Shown here piece after piece: positions 39,685 to 48,182 of a DNA stretch of 64,000 bases. How positions within the stretch are numbered: the first letter of the stretch is position 1; every line of letters starts with the position of its first letter. Position numbers and translations under genes: made by a program. Under the pieces are notes generated by a model, which saw only the letters and a program-made list of their open reading frames with translations, made no database searches and was not told where the DNA came from. Origin of the DNA: JACKNG01 sp050184115. Lineage in GTDB: Bacteria > Pseudomonadota > Gammaproteobacteria > Ga0077536. The stretch covers positions 29,111 to 93,110 of the forward strand of contig JBFXAQ010000016.1 in assembly GCA_050184115.1 (NCBI GenBank). The letters are read 5' to 3'.

Positions 39685-40214
39685 CGCGGCGCTCCGCGGC
39701 TGCGGTCGGTGCGCCGCAGGGCGTCGATCTTGCGTTGCAGGAACCAGCAGAACCAGCCGCGGTACTTCACCTGCAGTTCCGGCCTCATCCAGTCCTTGCC
39801 GGTGACGCGGCCGCGACACTCGGCGCTGCCACAGCGACAAGCGAGGTCGTAATCGAGGTCGTCGGTCGTCGCCCAGTCGTGGGTGAGTTCCTCGCCGGCC
39901 ACGATGTCGCGCATGGCGACGAAGACGATCTGGCCCTGGATGGCGCAGTTCGGCGCGCAGGAATGGTTGAGGTAGACCATTGAGCCCTCGCGCGCATCGG
40001 CGTCGACCGGCGCGATGAAGAGGTCCTCGCTCAACTGGATCTCGGCCGCACCGAGGGTCGGTTCGAGCGCGCGCCATTGCGCCGCGCTGAGCACGTGGCC
40101 GCCCTTGACCGCGACGATGTCACCGGCCGCGATGGGCGCGGTCGCAAACAGGCCGCGGCCGTGGATGGGACTCTCGCGCACGGCCGTGGCCGGCGCGCGG
40201 TAGCTCAGATCCAT
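39681..40214 (-). CDS. SET-domain protein
   Basis: A 177-aa SET-domain protein. GRGLFATAPIAAGDIVAVKGG opens the domain; YLNHSCAPNC is the SAM/substrate motif (NHSC), and GEELTHDWA replaces the usual GEELTxDY. A post-SET-like CRCGSAECRG zinc-binding tail follows. SET enzymes methylate lysine, mostly in eukaryotes; bacterial copies occur sporadically and some act on host or own proteins. Here it is translationally coupled to the nitronate monooxygenase-like gene. Target unknown. Confidence 0.88.
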   Translation of the reverse strand: MDLSYRAPATAVRESPIHGRGLFATAPIAAGDIVAVKGGHVLSAAQWRALEPTLGAAEIQLSEDLFIAPVDADAREGSMVYLNHSCAPNCAIQGQIVFVAMRDIVAGEELTHDWATTDDLDYDLACRCGSAECRGRVTGKDWMRPELQVKYRGWFCWFLQRKIDALRRTDRSRGAPR

Positions 40215-40242
40215 TGACGAAAGGGTCGGCGCCCGGCGCGCG

Positions 40243-40551
40243 TCAGCGCGCCTCGGGCGCTCGCCCGGCAAGGCGCTCGACCAACGCGGCGTGTGCCGCG
40301 GGATCGACCGGACGATGCTTGACGGTGGTGGAGGCCGGGTAGTTGGCGAGGGTGTTGCCGCCGCGCCAGTCGTGCGCCGGGCGCACTGGGCGCGGCGCGA
40401 AGCCGCCTCCGCAGTTGGGGCAGACACCGGCCAGAACGTCGTCGACGCAGGCGGCGCAGAACGTGCACTCGAAGGAGCAGATGCGGGCATCGGTGGCCGC
40501 CGGTGGCAGGGCCTTGTTGCAGTGTTCGCAGGTCGGGCGCAGTTCGAGCAT
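40243..40551 (-). CDS. DUF1272 zinc-ribbon protein
   Basis: A 102-aa protein beginning LELRPTCEHCNKALPP, with eight Cys in CxxC pairs (CSFECTFCAACV, CPNCGG), the DUF1272 family. It should bind one or two zinc ions; the family's role is unknown. The C-terminal 40 residues are an extension seen in longer members (VKHRPVDPAAHAALVERL). Between SET and the membrane protein on the same strand. Confidence 0.85.
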   Translation of the reverse strand: MLELRPTCEHCNKALPPAATDARICSFECTFCAACVDDVLAGVCPNCGGGFAPRPVRPAHDWRGGNTLANYPASTTVKHRPVDPAAHAALVERLAGRAPEAR

Positions 40552-40602
40552 GGCCGGGCCTCCAGGGTCGGGGGCCCAATCCTACGCGGTGCGCGGGACG
40601 CC

Positions 40603-41127
40603 TCAAAGCGCGCGGGACGCGCGACGCCGGCGGCGCCCGGCGAACAGTGCGGCGCCGACGACGAAGGTAAGCGCACAGGCACCGTTCACGGCATCGATCG
40701 AGAACCAGGCCGCCAGCGGGTTGCCGGGCAGGAGTGGCCACAGCGCGAGCGCATCCACGTGCATGAAGGCATCGAGCAGCCAGTGGGAGTAGACGCCGAG
40801 CGCGCCGCCCCAGGCCGCGGCGCGCCAACCGATGGTGGTGGGCGTGCCGAGGCGGCAGCGCAGGGTCGGCGGCAGTCCTGCGTTCCAGCGCCGCAGGACG
40901 AGTTCGCCGAGCGGTTTGCCGAGCAGAACGGTCGGCACGAGGGCGAGGCTCGCGCCGGCCAGGGTATTGGTCCAGCCGTGCAGCGGTTCGGCGCCGAGCA
41001 GGAGGCGCAGGATCACCTCGACGTCCAGCACGAGCTGCGCAAACGCGAACACCACCAGGCTCAGGCGCGCGTCGACCAGCCCTTTCAGGACGAGACCCGG
41101 GCCGAGGTGCAGCGGGGTGATGGGCAT
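40603..41127 (-). CDS. Integral membrane protein with metal-dependent hydrolase-like motif
   Basis: A 174-aa membrane protein with about four helices. MPITPLHLGPGLVLKG and, later, GVYSHWLLDAFMH give the His/Asp pattern (HxxxD around HWLLD) of YdjM/DUF457-type membrane metal-dependent hydrolases. Function of this small subtype is not established. It lies 25 nt after the DUF3144 stop, same strand. Confidence 0.7.
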   Translation of the reverse strand: MPITPLHLGPGLVLKGLVDARLSLVVFAFAQLVLDVEVILRLLLGAEPLHGWTNTLAGASLALVPTVLLGKPLGELVLRRWNAGLPPTLRCRLGTPTTIGWRAAAWGGALGVYSHWLLDAFMHVDALALWPLLPGNPLAAWFSIDAVNGACALTFVVGAALFAGRRRRRASRAL

Positions 41128-41152
41128 GCTTGCAGGCGCCGCGGCGCGCCGG

Positions 41153-41440
41153 TCAGTTGTCCGTCATGTACTCGTCGAAGTGGGCGATGTAGTCATCGAG
41201 ATTTTCGGCCAGGCTGTCGCGGAACTGGGCGGCGAACTGCGCCAGCAGGCGGTCGCGCGCTTCGGCCAAGGCCGCGGCGTCGTCGAAACTGCAGGCGCCG
41301 AGCCAGGCGTGGAAGCGCGCCGTGGCGTAGAGCATCGAGGTGCTGACCCGGGTACGGGTGCTGTCGTCGAGTTGTTCGTTGGCGAGCTCGATGTGGGCAT
41401 CCACGCGGTCGTGGAAATGGGCGTCGACGTGGTCTGGCAT
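41153..41440 (-). CDS. DUF3144 family protein
   Basis: A 95-aa mostly helical, acidic protein: DAHIELANEQLDDSTRTRVS, MLYATARFHAWLGA and RDSLAENLDDYIAHFDEY match the DUF3144 family, common in gammaproteobacteria. Function unknown; cytoplasmic. First gene of the minus-strand run ending at 38734. Confidence 0.8.
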   Translation of the reverse strand: MPDHVDAHFHDRVDAHIELANEQLDDSTRTRVSTSMLYATARFHAWLGACSFDDAAALAEARDRLLAQFAAQFRDSLAENLDDYIAHFDEYMTDN

Positions 41441-41743
41441 GGGCCGGGTCCGCGGATGGGGGGCGCCATGCTAACTGCCTGCCGGGGCCGGGGACAGCCG
41501 CCGCCGCGTACGGGGGCTGCACTGCGGCGCGCCGGCGGCGGCCGCCGCGTCAGGCGACGTCGTGGAAGCGACTGTCATCAAAAGAACAGATATTGGCAGG
41601 AGAGTGCATTGCTGGTGCAGTGCGGCGCTGGCTAGCATCCTCGCCCGTCGTGCAGCCCGCCGGTCCCGGGCCACGGCCGCGGTCGCGCCCGAGACACGGC
41701 ACGGCGGCGCTAGAGCAAGCGGCCACCCTGGGGAGACCACACC
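41441..41743 (+). promoter_or_regulatory. Intergenic promoter region ahead of the carboxylase island
   Basis: A 303-bp gap between divergent gene runs, without a supported gene. A weak promoter-like pair for the rightward island is TTGCTG (41610-41615), 18 nt, TAGCAT (41634-41639). The leftward DUF3144 promoter must also lie here. No terminator or operator palindrome was seen. Confidence 0.35.
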
Positions 41744-42541
41744 ATGTCGAAGCTGCTGATCGAGAAGCGTGGCGCCGTCACGCTGCTGACCCTGAACCGT
41801 CCCGAGGTACACAACAACGTCGACGACGAACTGGCCTGCCTGCTCGCCGACGCCATCATCGATTTCGGCAACGACGACACGCAGAAGGTCCTGGTCATCG
41901 CCGGCGCCGGCGGCGTGACTTTCTGCGCCGGCGCCAACCTGAAGGGCATGCGCGAACTCTTCGAACACCGCCATACCGCGGACGCCGGTCCCATGGGCTT
42001 CTGCAAGCTCGATCCGGGCAAGCCGACCATCGCCGCGCTGAACGGCAACTGCTGGGCGGGCGGGGTCGAGCTCGCGGTGTGGTGCGATATCCGCATCCTC
42101 GACGAGAACGCCAGGATGGGCCTGCTCAACAAGCGCTGGGGCCTGCCCCTCGCCGACGGCGGTACGCAGCGCCTGCCGCGCCTGCTCGGCTACGGCAACG
42201 CGCTGTACCTGATCGAAACCGGCATGGAGATCGAGGCCGATCGCGCGCTCGCCATGGGCCTGGTGCAGGAAGTGGTCGACGCCGGTACCGCGCTGGACCG
42301 TGCCATGGCGCTTGCCGCGCACATCGCCGGCTATCCGCAGGGCGGCATCCGCGCTGACCGCAAGGCGGCGCTCGCCACCATCGGCATGTCGCTCGAGGAT
42401 GGCCTCGCGCTCGAGGTCGAACTCTGTCACAAGCCCTCGGTGGCGCCCGAGGCGATGGCCGGCATGGACAGCTTTGCCAAGGGCTCGCGGCCCGAGCCGC
42501 CGCGCCAGCCGGCCCGTACCCGCAACAGCGGACGCGGCTGA
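41744..42541 (+). CDS. Enoyl-CoA hydratase/isomerase family protein 1
   Basis: A 265-aa crotonase-fold protein. The oxyanion-hole segments are FCAGANLKGM and NGNCWAGGVELAVWCD; the second includes the first catalytic Glu of hydratases (GGVELA). The second Glu position (PEI in rat crotonase) reads LLNKRWG, so a standard hydratase mechanism is doubtful; isomerase, hydrolase or decarboxylase chemistry is possible. GGGGAG precedes the ATG. First gene of the ten-gene carboxylase island, and paired with a carboxyltransferase exactly as the copy at 51130. Confidence 0.87.
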   Translation: MSKLLIEKRGAVTLLTLNRPEVHNNVDDELACLLADAIIDFGNDDTQKVLVIAGAGGVTFCAGANLKGMRELFEHRHTADAGPMGFCKLDPGKPTIAALNGNCWAGGVELAVWCDIRILDENARMGLLNKRWGLPLADGGTQRLPRLLGYGNALYLIETGMEIEADRALAMGLVQEVVDAGTALDRAMALAAHIAGYPQGGIRADRKAALATIGMSLEDGLALEVELCHKPSVAPEAMAGMDSFAKGSRPEPPRQPARTRNSGRG

Positions 42542-42595
42542 GGTCCGCGTCGCGTGCAAGGTCCGGAACCCGCGCCGGAACCGGGGACAAGCGCC

Positions 42596-44110
42596 ATGGC
42601 GAACATCGAGATCGTCGACCAGACCTTCCGCGACGGTCAGCAGAGCCTGTGGGGCATGCGCATCCGCACCGGCATGCTCGCGGAGGTTGCACCGCTGGTG
42701 AACCGCGCCGGCTACCGCGCGCTCGACATCACCGGCAGCTCGATGTTCGAGTGCACGGTGCGCTATTCGAAGGAGGATCCCTGGGAGGGCCTCGATCTCT
42801 GGCGCCAGTGGATGCCGGACGTACCGTTCCGGTGTGGTGTCGGTTCGAACCGCATCGGCACGTTCGGCATGACGCCGGAATGCCTGCTCGATCTGTGGGT
42901 GCGCACGCTCATCCGTCACGGGCTGGACAGCTTCTGGGTCTACGACTGTCTCTACAACCTCGACCAGATGCAGCGCCTGTGCCGGGTCATCGCCGAGGCC
43001 GGCGGCCAGGCGCTCGGCGCCATCATGTACGGCATCTCGCCCGTGCACACCGACGCATGGTTCGCCGCACGGGTACGCGAGATGGCGAGCTGGGGTTGCG
43101 TGTCGGGTATCTACGTCGAGGACGCGCCTGGCATTCTCACCCCCGAACGCGCGCACACCCTGGTGCCGGCACTGTTGCAGGCAGCCGGCGAGCTGCCGGT
43201 CGAGTTTCACTTCCACAACACCACCGGCATGGGTGCGTACAACTACGTCGTCGCCATCGAGGCCGGCGCGCGCATCCTCCACACCTGCGTGCGCTCGATG
43301 GCCAACGGCCCGTCCCTGCCGTCGACCGAACAGACCCTGGAGAACGTGCGCTGGCTCGGTCACAGCCACGGGGTCGACGAATCCGTGCTGCCGCTGATCT
43401 CCCATCACTGCGCGCGCATCGCGAAGCAGGAAGGCTGGGAGGTGGGCGTGCCGAACGAGTACTCGGCCTTTGCTTACCGTCATCACCTGCCGGGCGGCAT
43501 GACGGGTACGCTCAAGAAGCAGCTCGCCCAGTACGGCATGGCGGACCGGCTCGGCGAAGTGCTGGAGGAGACGGTGCGCGTGCGCGCGGAGATGGGGCAT
43601 CCGATCTCGGCCACGCCGTTCTCGCAGATCATCGGCATCCAGTCGGTGCTGAACGTCGTCACCGGCGAGCGCTGGGGCACGGTGCCGGACGAGTCCGTGC
43701 TCTACCTCGGCGGGCACTACGGCACGCCGCCAGCGCCGGTCGACGAGAACGTCAAAGACAAGGTGCTGAACTCCGAGCACGGCAAGCGCTTCGCCGGCTG
43801 GCAGCGCCCGCAGCCGGGCCTGAAGGAAGTACGCCAGCAATACGGCGGAAAACACCTCAGCGACGAGGAACTGCTGCTGCGCTACCTGGCACCAGCCGAG
43901 GATCTCGCCGCCACCCGTGCCGCCGGCCCGGCGAAGCGCGGTTACGATTTCCACGACCGCATGAGCATGAACGATCTGCTCAATCACCTGGTGACCCTGA
44001 AACGCCCGCGCCAGGTGGTGGTGTCCGGGTGCACCGGCGAACTCGTCCTGAAACGCTCCGAGGCCGGCTTCACCGCCGTCGGCGCCGGCACCACGGGAGA
44101 ACCCGCATGA
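42596..44110 (+). CDS. Pyruvate carboxylase/OadA-type carboxyltransferase subunit 1
   Basis: A 504-aa DRE-TIM barrel protein like the carboxyltransferase of pyruvate carboxylase and oxaloacetate decarboxylase: VDQTFRDGQQSLWGMR, PGGMTGTLKKQLAQYG, then ATPFSQIIGIQSVLNVVTGER. Metal ligands Asp8 and His205/His207 (FHFHN) are kept. The carbamylated Lys of KDMAGLL is replaced by Glu175 (VEDAPGIL). This changes the site that normally moves CO2 from biotin, so substrate or chemistry should differ. No biotin domain is fused; BCCP is separate. Overlaps the next gene by ATGA. Confidence 0.87.
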   Translation: MANIEIVDQTFRDGQQSLWGMRIRTGMLAEVAPLVNRAGYRALDITGSSMFECTVRYSKEDPWEGLDLWRQWMPDVPFRCGVGSNRIGTFGMTPECLLDLWVRTLIRHGLDSFWVYDCLYNLDQMQRLCRVIAEAGGQALGAIMYGISPVHTDAWFAARVREMASWGCVSGIYVEDAPGILTPERAHTLVPALLQAAGELPVEFHFHNTTGMGAYNYVVAIEAGARILHTCVRSMANGPSLPSTEQTLENVRWLGHSHGVDESVLPLISHHCARIAKQEGWEVGVPNEYSAFAYRHHLPGGMTGTLKKQLAQYGMADRLGEVLEETVRVRAEMGHPISATPFSQIIGIQSVLNVVTGERWGTVPDESVLYLGGHYGTPPAPVDENVKDKVLNSEHGKRFAGWQRPQPGLKEVRQQYGGKHLSDEELLLRYLAPAEDLAATRAAGPAKRGYDFHDRMSMNDLLNHLVTLKRPRQVVVSGCTGELVLKRSEAGFTAVGAGTTGEPA

Positions 44111-45228
44111 ACATGAGACTGAGTCCGTTCGACGATTACCCCTTCCACCAGGCGCCGACCCCGTTCGCCACCGTCTACACCTCGGACGCTCATTACAACG
44201 ACGGTTATTTCTGCGCCTTCTATGCCGCCGAGTGGTATTTCTGCACGGGCCTGCGCCTGCATCCCAACGTCAACGTCATCGACGGCTGGGCGACCGTCGC
44301 CCACGCCCGGCGCCAGACCTCGGTGCGCGCCTCGCGCGCGCTGCATCCGCGCTACGGCGAACTCGCCGTCGGGCCCATTCGCTACGAGATCGTCGAACCC
44401 ATGCGCAAGCTGCGTCTCGTCGCCGGCGACAACCCGGGCGGGGTCGAGTTCGACGTCGTGCTCGAAGCGCAGGCGCCGCCCGTCGTCGAGGACCGCTACC
44501 AGCACTTCAAGTACGGCGCGGTGGTCAACGACCTCATCCGCTACACCCAGATCTGCCGCGCCACCGGGCGTGCCCGTGTCGCCGGCCAGAACCTCGACAT
44601 CGACGGCTGGCACGCCATGCGCGACCACTCCTGGGGCGTGCGCTCGTCGATGGCGGTGCCGACGGGCATCAAGGGCGTCGATCGACTCGACGCCGAGGCG
44701 GTGCGCCGCGCGCTGCGCATGTGGGTGCCGTTCCAGGTTGCCGATCACTGCGGCTTCTACAACACCCACGAGGCGCCGGATGGCACGCCGATCGATTTCG
44801 AAGGGCGGCTCGATTATGCCGACGGGCGTTCCGTGCACCTGACGGCGGTGCGCCACCAGCTCGACTACATTCCCGGCACGCGCTGGCCGCGCGGCGGCAC
44901 GATCGAACTCGACGGCGACGACGGCGCGACGCGCCGCTACACCCTGGAACTGCGCGGTACCCCGGCCGACGTGCAGGGCGGCGGCTATTACCGCGGCTGG
45001 CGCGACGGGCTTTCGGCCGGCGTCTACCGTGGCGCCGAGGTGCTCGAGCACGACACCTACGACGCGAGCCCCGCGGCCGAGGCCGGCGGGCCGCCGCATG
45101 TGCCGCCGAAACACCGCCTCGGCCCGACCGAGTTCCCGATGGTGATGGTGGAGGCGAACGGTGCGCGCGGCATGGCGCACTTCGAGCACACCATGAACGG
45201 CCCCTACCCGAGGTACGGATTCGAATGA
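44107..45228 (+). CDS. Lipocalin-fold AttH/CrtC-like protein
   Basis: A 373-aa protein, probably two beta-barrel lipocalin-like domains as in AttH and CrtC hydratase families: GPIRYEIVEPMRKLRL in the first half, RDHSWGVRSS near the middle, and AHFEHTMNGPYPRYGFE at the end. Proteins of this kind handle large hydrophobic ligands (carotenoids, steroids); many are annotated only as DUFs. Starts in the carboxyltransferase stop and ends in the BCCP start (ATGA both), so it is an obligate member of the island. It hints at a bulky hydrophobic substrate. Confidence 0.7.
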   Translation: MNMRLSPFDDYPFHQAPTPFATVYTSDAHYNDGYFCAFYAAEWYFCTGLRLHPNVNVIDGWATVAHARRQTSVRASRALHPRYGELAVGPIRYEIVEPMRKLRLVAGDNPGGVEFDVVLEAQAPPVVEDRYQHFKYGAVVNDLIRYTQICRATGRARVAGQNLDIDGWHAMRDHSWGVRSSMAVPTGIKGVDRLDAEAVRRALRMWVPFQVADHCGFYNTHEAPDGTPIDFEGRLDYADGRSVHLTAVRHQLDYIPGTRWPRGGTIELDGDDGATRRYTLELRGTPADVQGGGYYRGWRDGLSAGVYRGAEVLEHDTYDASPAAEAGGPPHVPPKHRLGPTEFPMVMVEANGARGMAHFEHTMNGPYPRYGFE

Positions 45229-45707
45229 GCCTGGAACCGTCCGACATCCGCCGCCTGCTCGATGCCTTCGAGCGGTCCGACTGGACCGAGATCCGCCTGT
45301 CCGTCGACGGCGTCGAGGTCTTCATCAGCGCCAGCGACGAGGTCGAGGCGCCGGCCGCCACCCCGCGCGAGTCCACCATGAAAGCGACTCCGGCTGCGAG
45401 GCCGGCGGCGCCTGCGCCCGCGGCGCCCCCGGTTGCGAGGCCCGTGGCGGATATCCCGGACGGTGAAGCGGTGCGCTCGCCATCGCCCGGCATCTTCTGG
45501 CGTTCGCCAGCGCCCGGCGCGCCGCCCTTCGTCGAGGTCGGCCAGCACGTCGAGGCGGGCACGGTGGTGTGCATCGTCGAGGTCATGAAACTCATGAACC
45601 GGGTCGTCGCCGGCGTCGCCGGCACCGTCGTCGCCATCGTCGTCGACAACAGCCAGCAGGTCGCGCGCGACCAGGCGCTGGTGATCGTCCGCCCGGACGC
45701 CGCCTGA
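45225..45707 (+). CDS. Biotin carboxyl carrier protein
   Basis: A 160-aa BCCP. The N-terminal helix (DIRRLLDAFERSDWTEIRLS) resembles AccB, followed by an Ala/Pro hinge (about 42-75) and the biotinyl domain with EVMKLMN, biotin site Lys122. It carries carboxybiotin between biotin carboxylase and one or both carboxyltransferases of the island. Overlaps the upstream gene by ATGA and the biotin carboxylase gene by TGATG. Not the housekeeping accB by context, since the partners are OadA-type subunits. Confidence 0.92.
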   Translation: MSLEPSDIRRLLDAFERSDWTEIRLSVDGVEVFISASDEVEAPAATPRESTMKATPAARPAAPAPAAPPVARPVADIPDGEAVRSPSPGIFWRSPAPGAPPFVEVGQHVEAGTVVCIVEVMKLMNRVVAGVAGTVVAIVVDNSQQVARDQALVIVRPDAA

Positions 45708-47101
45708 TGCGGTACCGCCCGCTGCGGCGCGTGCTCATCGCCAACCGCGGCGAGATCGCCGTGCGCATCGCGCGGGCCTGTTTCGACGAGGGCATCGAGT
45801 GCGTCGCCGCGGTGTCCGAGGCCGACCGCGACAGCCTCGCCGCGCGCCTTGCCGACGGCGCCATCTGCATCGGGCCGGCGGCGGCGACGGCGAGCTATCT
45901 CAACGTCGGTGCGGTGGTCGGCGCCGCCATCGCCGCGCGCTGCGATGCCATCCATCCCGGCTATGGTTTCCTCTCCGAGCGCGCCGAACTGGCGCAGGCC
46001 TGCGCCGACCACGGCCTTACCTTCGTCGGCCCACCGGCGGACGTCATCCGCCGCGGCGGCGACAAGGTCGAAGCGCGCCGCGCGGCGCGGGCCCTCGGCA
46101 TCCCCGTGGGCGAGGGCTCGGATGCCATCGCGAGCGCCGCCGAGGCGCGGCGCATCGTCGCCGGCATCGGCTACCCCGTGCTGCTCAAGGCGGCGGCCGG
46201 CGGCGGCGGGCGTGGCATGGTCCAGGTCCACGGCGAGGCTGAACTGGAGGAAGCCTTCCTGCGCGCCTCGACCGAGGCGAAACAGGCCTTCGGCGACGGC
46301 ACCCTGTTCCTCGAGCGTTACGTCACCAACGCCCGCCACGTCGAGGTGCAGGTGCTCGCGGACGGCCAGGGCCACGTCATCCATCTCGGCGAACGCGACT
46401 GCTCCTGCCAGCGTCGCTACCAGAAGCTGGTCGAGGAGGCACCGGCCGCGGCCGTACCTGCCCATCTGCGCGCGACGATCGGAGAAGCGGCCGTGCGCCT
46501 CGCCCGCGCGCTCGACTACGTCGGTGCCGGCACCATGGAATTCCTCGTCGACCTCGATCGCGAGGCCTTCTCCTTTCTCGAGGTGAACACGCGGGTGCAG
46601 GTCGAGCACCCCGTGAGCGAGATGATCACCGGCGTCGACATCGTGCGCGCGCAACTGCGCATTGCCGGCGGCGCGCCGCTCGGGCTCACTCAGGACGACG
46701 TCGTCCTGCGCGGACATGCCATCGAGGTGCGCATCAACGCCGAGCAGCCGGCGCAGGGTTTCCTGCCCTCGCCGGGGCGGATCGAACGCTGGGTCCTGCC
46801 GCAGGGCGAGGGCATCCGTGTCGACACCCATTGCCACGACGGCTACGTGGTCGGCGCGCACTACGACTCGATGGTGGCCAAGCTCATCTGCTGGGGCGAG
46901 AGCCGCGCCGCCGCAGCCGATCGCCTTCATCGCGCACTCGGCCGCGTGCGCATCGAGGGCATAGCGACCACCGTGCCGCTGCTGCGCGATCTCGTCGGGC
47001 ACGGTGACTTCCGCGCCGATCGCATCAACACGTGCTGGCTGGAGGATCACTTCCTGCCCGGGTGGACCGCCCGCCATGGCGGCGTGGACGCAGCGGCATG
47101 A
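45707..47101 (+). CDS. Biotin carboxylase
   Basis: A 464-aa biotin carboxylase, AccC-type. VLIANRGEIAVRIARAC begins the preATP domain; HPGYGFLSE, the ATP-grasp Gly loop KAAAGGGGRGM, HVEVQVLADGQGHVIHLGER, and the catalytic FLEVNTRVQVEHPVSEM follow; the C-terminal domain ends about residue 450. It carboxylates biotin on the adjacent BCCP using ATP and bicarbonate. A free-standing BC plus BCCP with OadA-type transferases is unusual but known from two-subunit pyruvate carboxylases. Overlaps both neighbours. Confidence 0.93.
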   Translation: MRYRPLRRVLIANRGEIAVRIARACFDEGIECVAAVSEADRDSLAARLADGAICIGPAAATASYLNVGAVVGAAIAARCDAIHPGYGFLSERAELAQACADHGLTFVGPPADVIRRGGDKVEARRAARALGIPVGEGSDAIASAAEARRIVAGIGYPVLLKAAAGGGGRGMVQVHGEAELEEAFLRASTEAKQAFGDGTLFLERYVTNARHVEVQVLADGQGHVIHLGERDCSCQRRYQKLVEEAPAAAVPAHLRATIGEAAVRLARALDYVGAGTMEFLVDLDREAFSFLEVNTRVQVEHPVSEMITGVDIVRAQLRIAGGAPLGLTQDDVVLRGHAIEVRINAEQPAQGFLPSPGRIERWVLPQGEGIRVDTHCHDGYVVGAHYDSMVAKLICWGESRAAAADRLHRALGRVRIEGIATTVPLLRDLVGHGDFRADRINTCWLEDHFLPGWTARHGGVDAAA

Positions 47102-48150
47102 ACGCGCTCGGTGCACGGCCGGCGGTGACCCCGGTGACCGACCTGCCGACCGCTGCCGTCATCCGTTACCTCGACGACCGCGGGCTCGGCAGCGGCCCGC
47201 TGGAAGTCACGCGCATCGGTGACGGCCATTCGATGCTGACCTTTGCCATCCGCCGCGACGGTGCTCACCTGGTGCTGCGCCGACCGCCACCGCCGCCCTT
47301 GCCGCGCGGCTTCCACGACGTGTTGCGCGAAGCGCGCATCATCCGGGCCCTGGACGGTCGGCTGCCCGTTGCGCCGGTACTGGCCGTGTGCGACGACGAC
47401 ACGGTCATCGGCGCGCCGTTCTACGTCAGCGCGTTCGTCGACGGTCACGTGCTCGCTGACAGCGTGCCGGCGCTGTTCGCCGACACCGGCGCCCGTCGAC
47501 GTATCGGCGAATGCGTCATCGACACCCTGCTCGCGCTGCACTCGCTCGATCCGCACGAAGTCGGCCTGGCCGATTTCGGCCGTCCCGCGGGCTTCCTCGA
47601 ACGCTACGTCGCGCGCTACGTCCGTTACTGGGCGGCGAGCAAGACACGCGAGATCCCGGCCTTCGATGCCGTCAGCCAGTGGCTCACGGCGAACCTGCCG
47701 GCGGCCAGCGCGGCAACGGTGGTGCACGGTGATTACCGCATCGGCAACCTCATGTTCGCGCCGACCCTGCCCGTCCGTCTCGCCGCGGTACTCGACTGGG
47801 AGATGGCGGCACTTGGCGATCCCTTGGTCGACCTCGGTTACCTCACTGCGCTGTGGGTGCAGCCGGACGACCCGCCGCTCAAGTTCTTCGAGCTGTCCGA
47901 CGCGGTGCGCGCGGGCGGCTTCCATACCCGCGAAGAGCTGGTGGAACGTTATGCCGTCGGCGCGCGCGTCGATGTCGCCGATTGGCGCTGGTACGAAGTG
48001 CTCGCGTTGTGGCGCCTTGCGCCGATGATGGAAGGCAACTACCGCCGCGCCGTGGCCGGCGAGGTGATCAATCCCTACCTCAGCGAATTCGGCGACGGCG
48101 CGGTGGAACTGGCCGAGCGCGCACTGGCGATCACCCGCGGTGAGATCTGA
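47098..48150 (+). CDS. Aminoglycoside phosphotransferase-like kinase
   Basis: A 350-aa APH/ACAD10-type kinase. VLRRPPPPPLPRGFHDVLREAR is the N-lobe with the Lys/Arg nucleotide contacts; the catalytic loop is VHGDYRIGNLMF (about 207-218) and the metal loop LDWEMAALGDP (about 232-242). In this family (including ACAD10 and fungal homologues) substrates can be hydroxyacyl-CoAs, which ACAD10/11 phosphorylate before elimination. That would fit a CoA pathway here. ATGA overlap with biotin carboxylase. Confidence 0.85.
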   Translation: MNALGARPAVTPVTDLPTAAVIRYLDDRGLGSGPLEVTRIGDGHSMLTFAIRRDGAHLVLRRPPPPPLPRGFHDVLREARIIRALDGRLPVAPVLAVCDDDTVIGAPFYVSAFVDGHVLADSVPALFADTGARRRIGECVIDTLLALHSLDPHEVGLADFGRPAGFLERYVARYVRYWAASKTREIPAFDAVSQWLTANLPAASAATVVHGDYRIGNLMFAPTLPVRLAAVLDWEMAALGDPLVDLGYLTALWVQPDDPPLKFFELSDAVRAGGFHTREELVERYAVGARVDVADWRWYEVLALWRLAPMMEGNYRRAVAGEVINPYLSEFGDGAVELAERALAITRGEI

Positions 48151-48182
48151 AGCGAGCGCGTGACCTCGGGGAGCGGAGGAGC

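Noticed and set aside
41471..43987. An 838-codon minus-strand frame opposite the first crotonase and carboxyltransferase genes
   Set aside because: Mirror frame of GC-rich coding DNA; the plus-strand genes have clear motifs and overlaps.
42596..44110. Naming the transferase pyruvate carboxylase subunit B or OadA
   Set aside because: The carbamylated lysine is missing and the operon context does not fit pyruvate or oxaloacetate metabolism.
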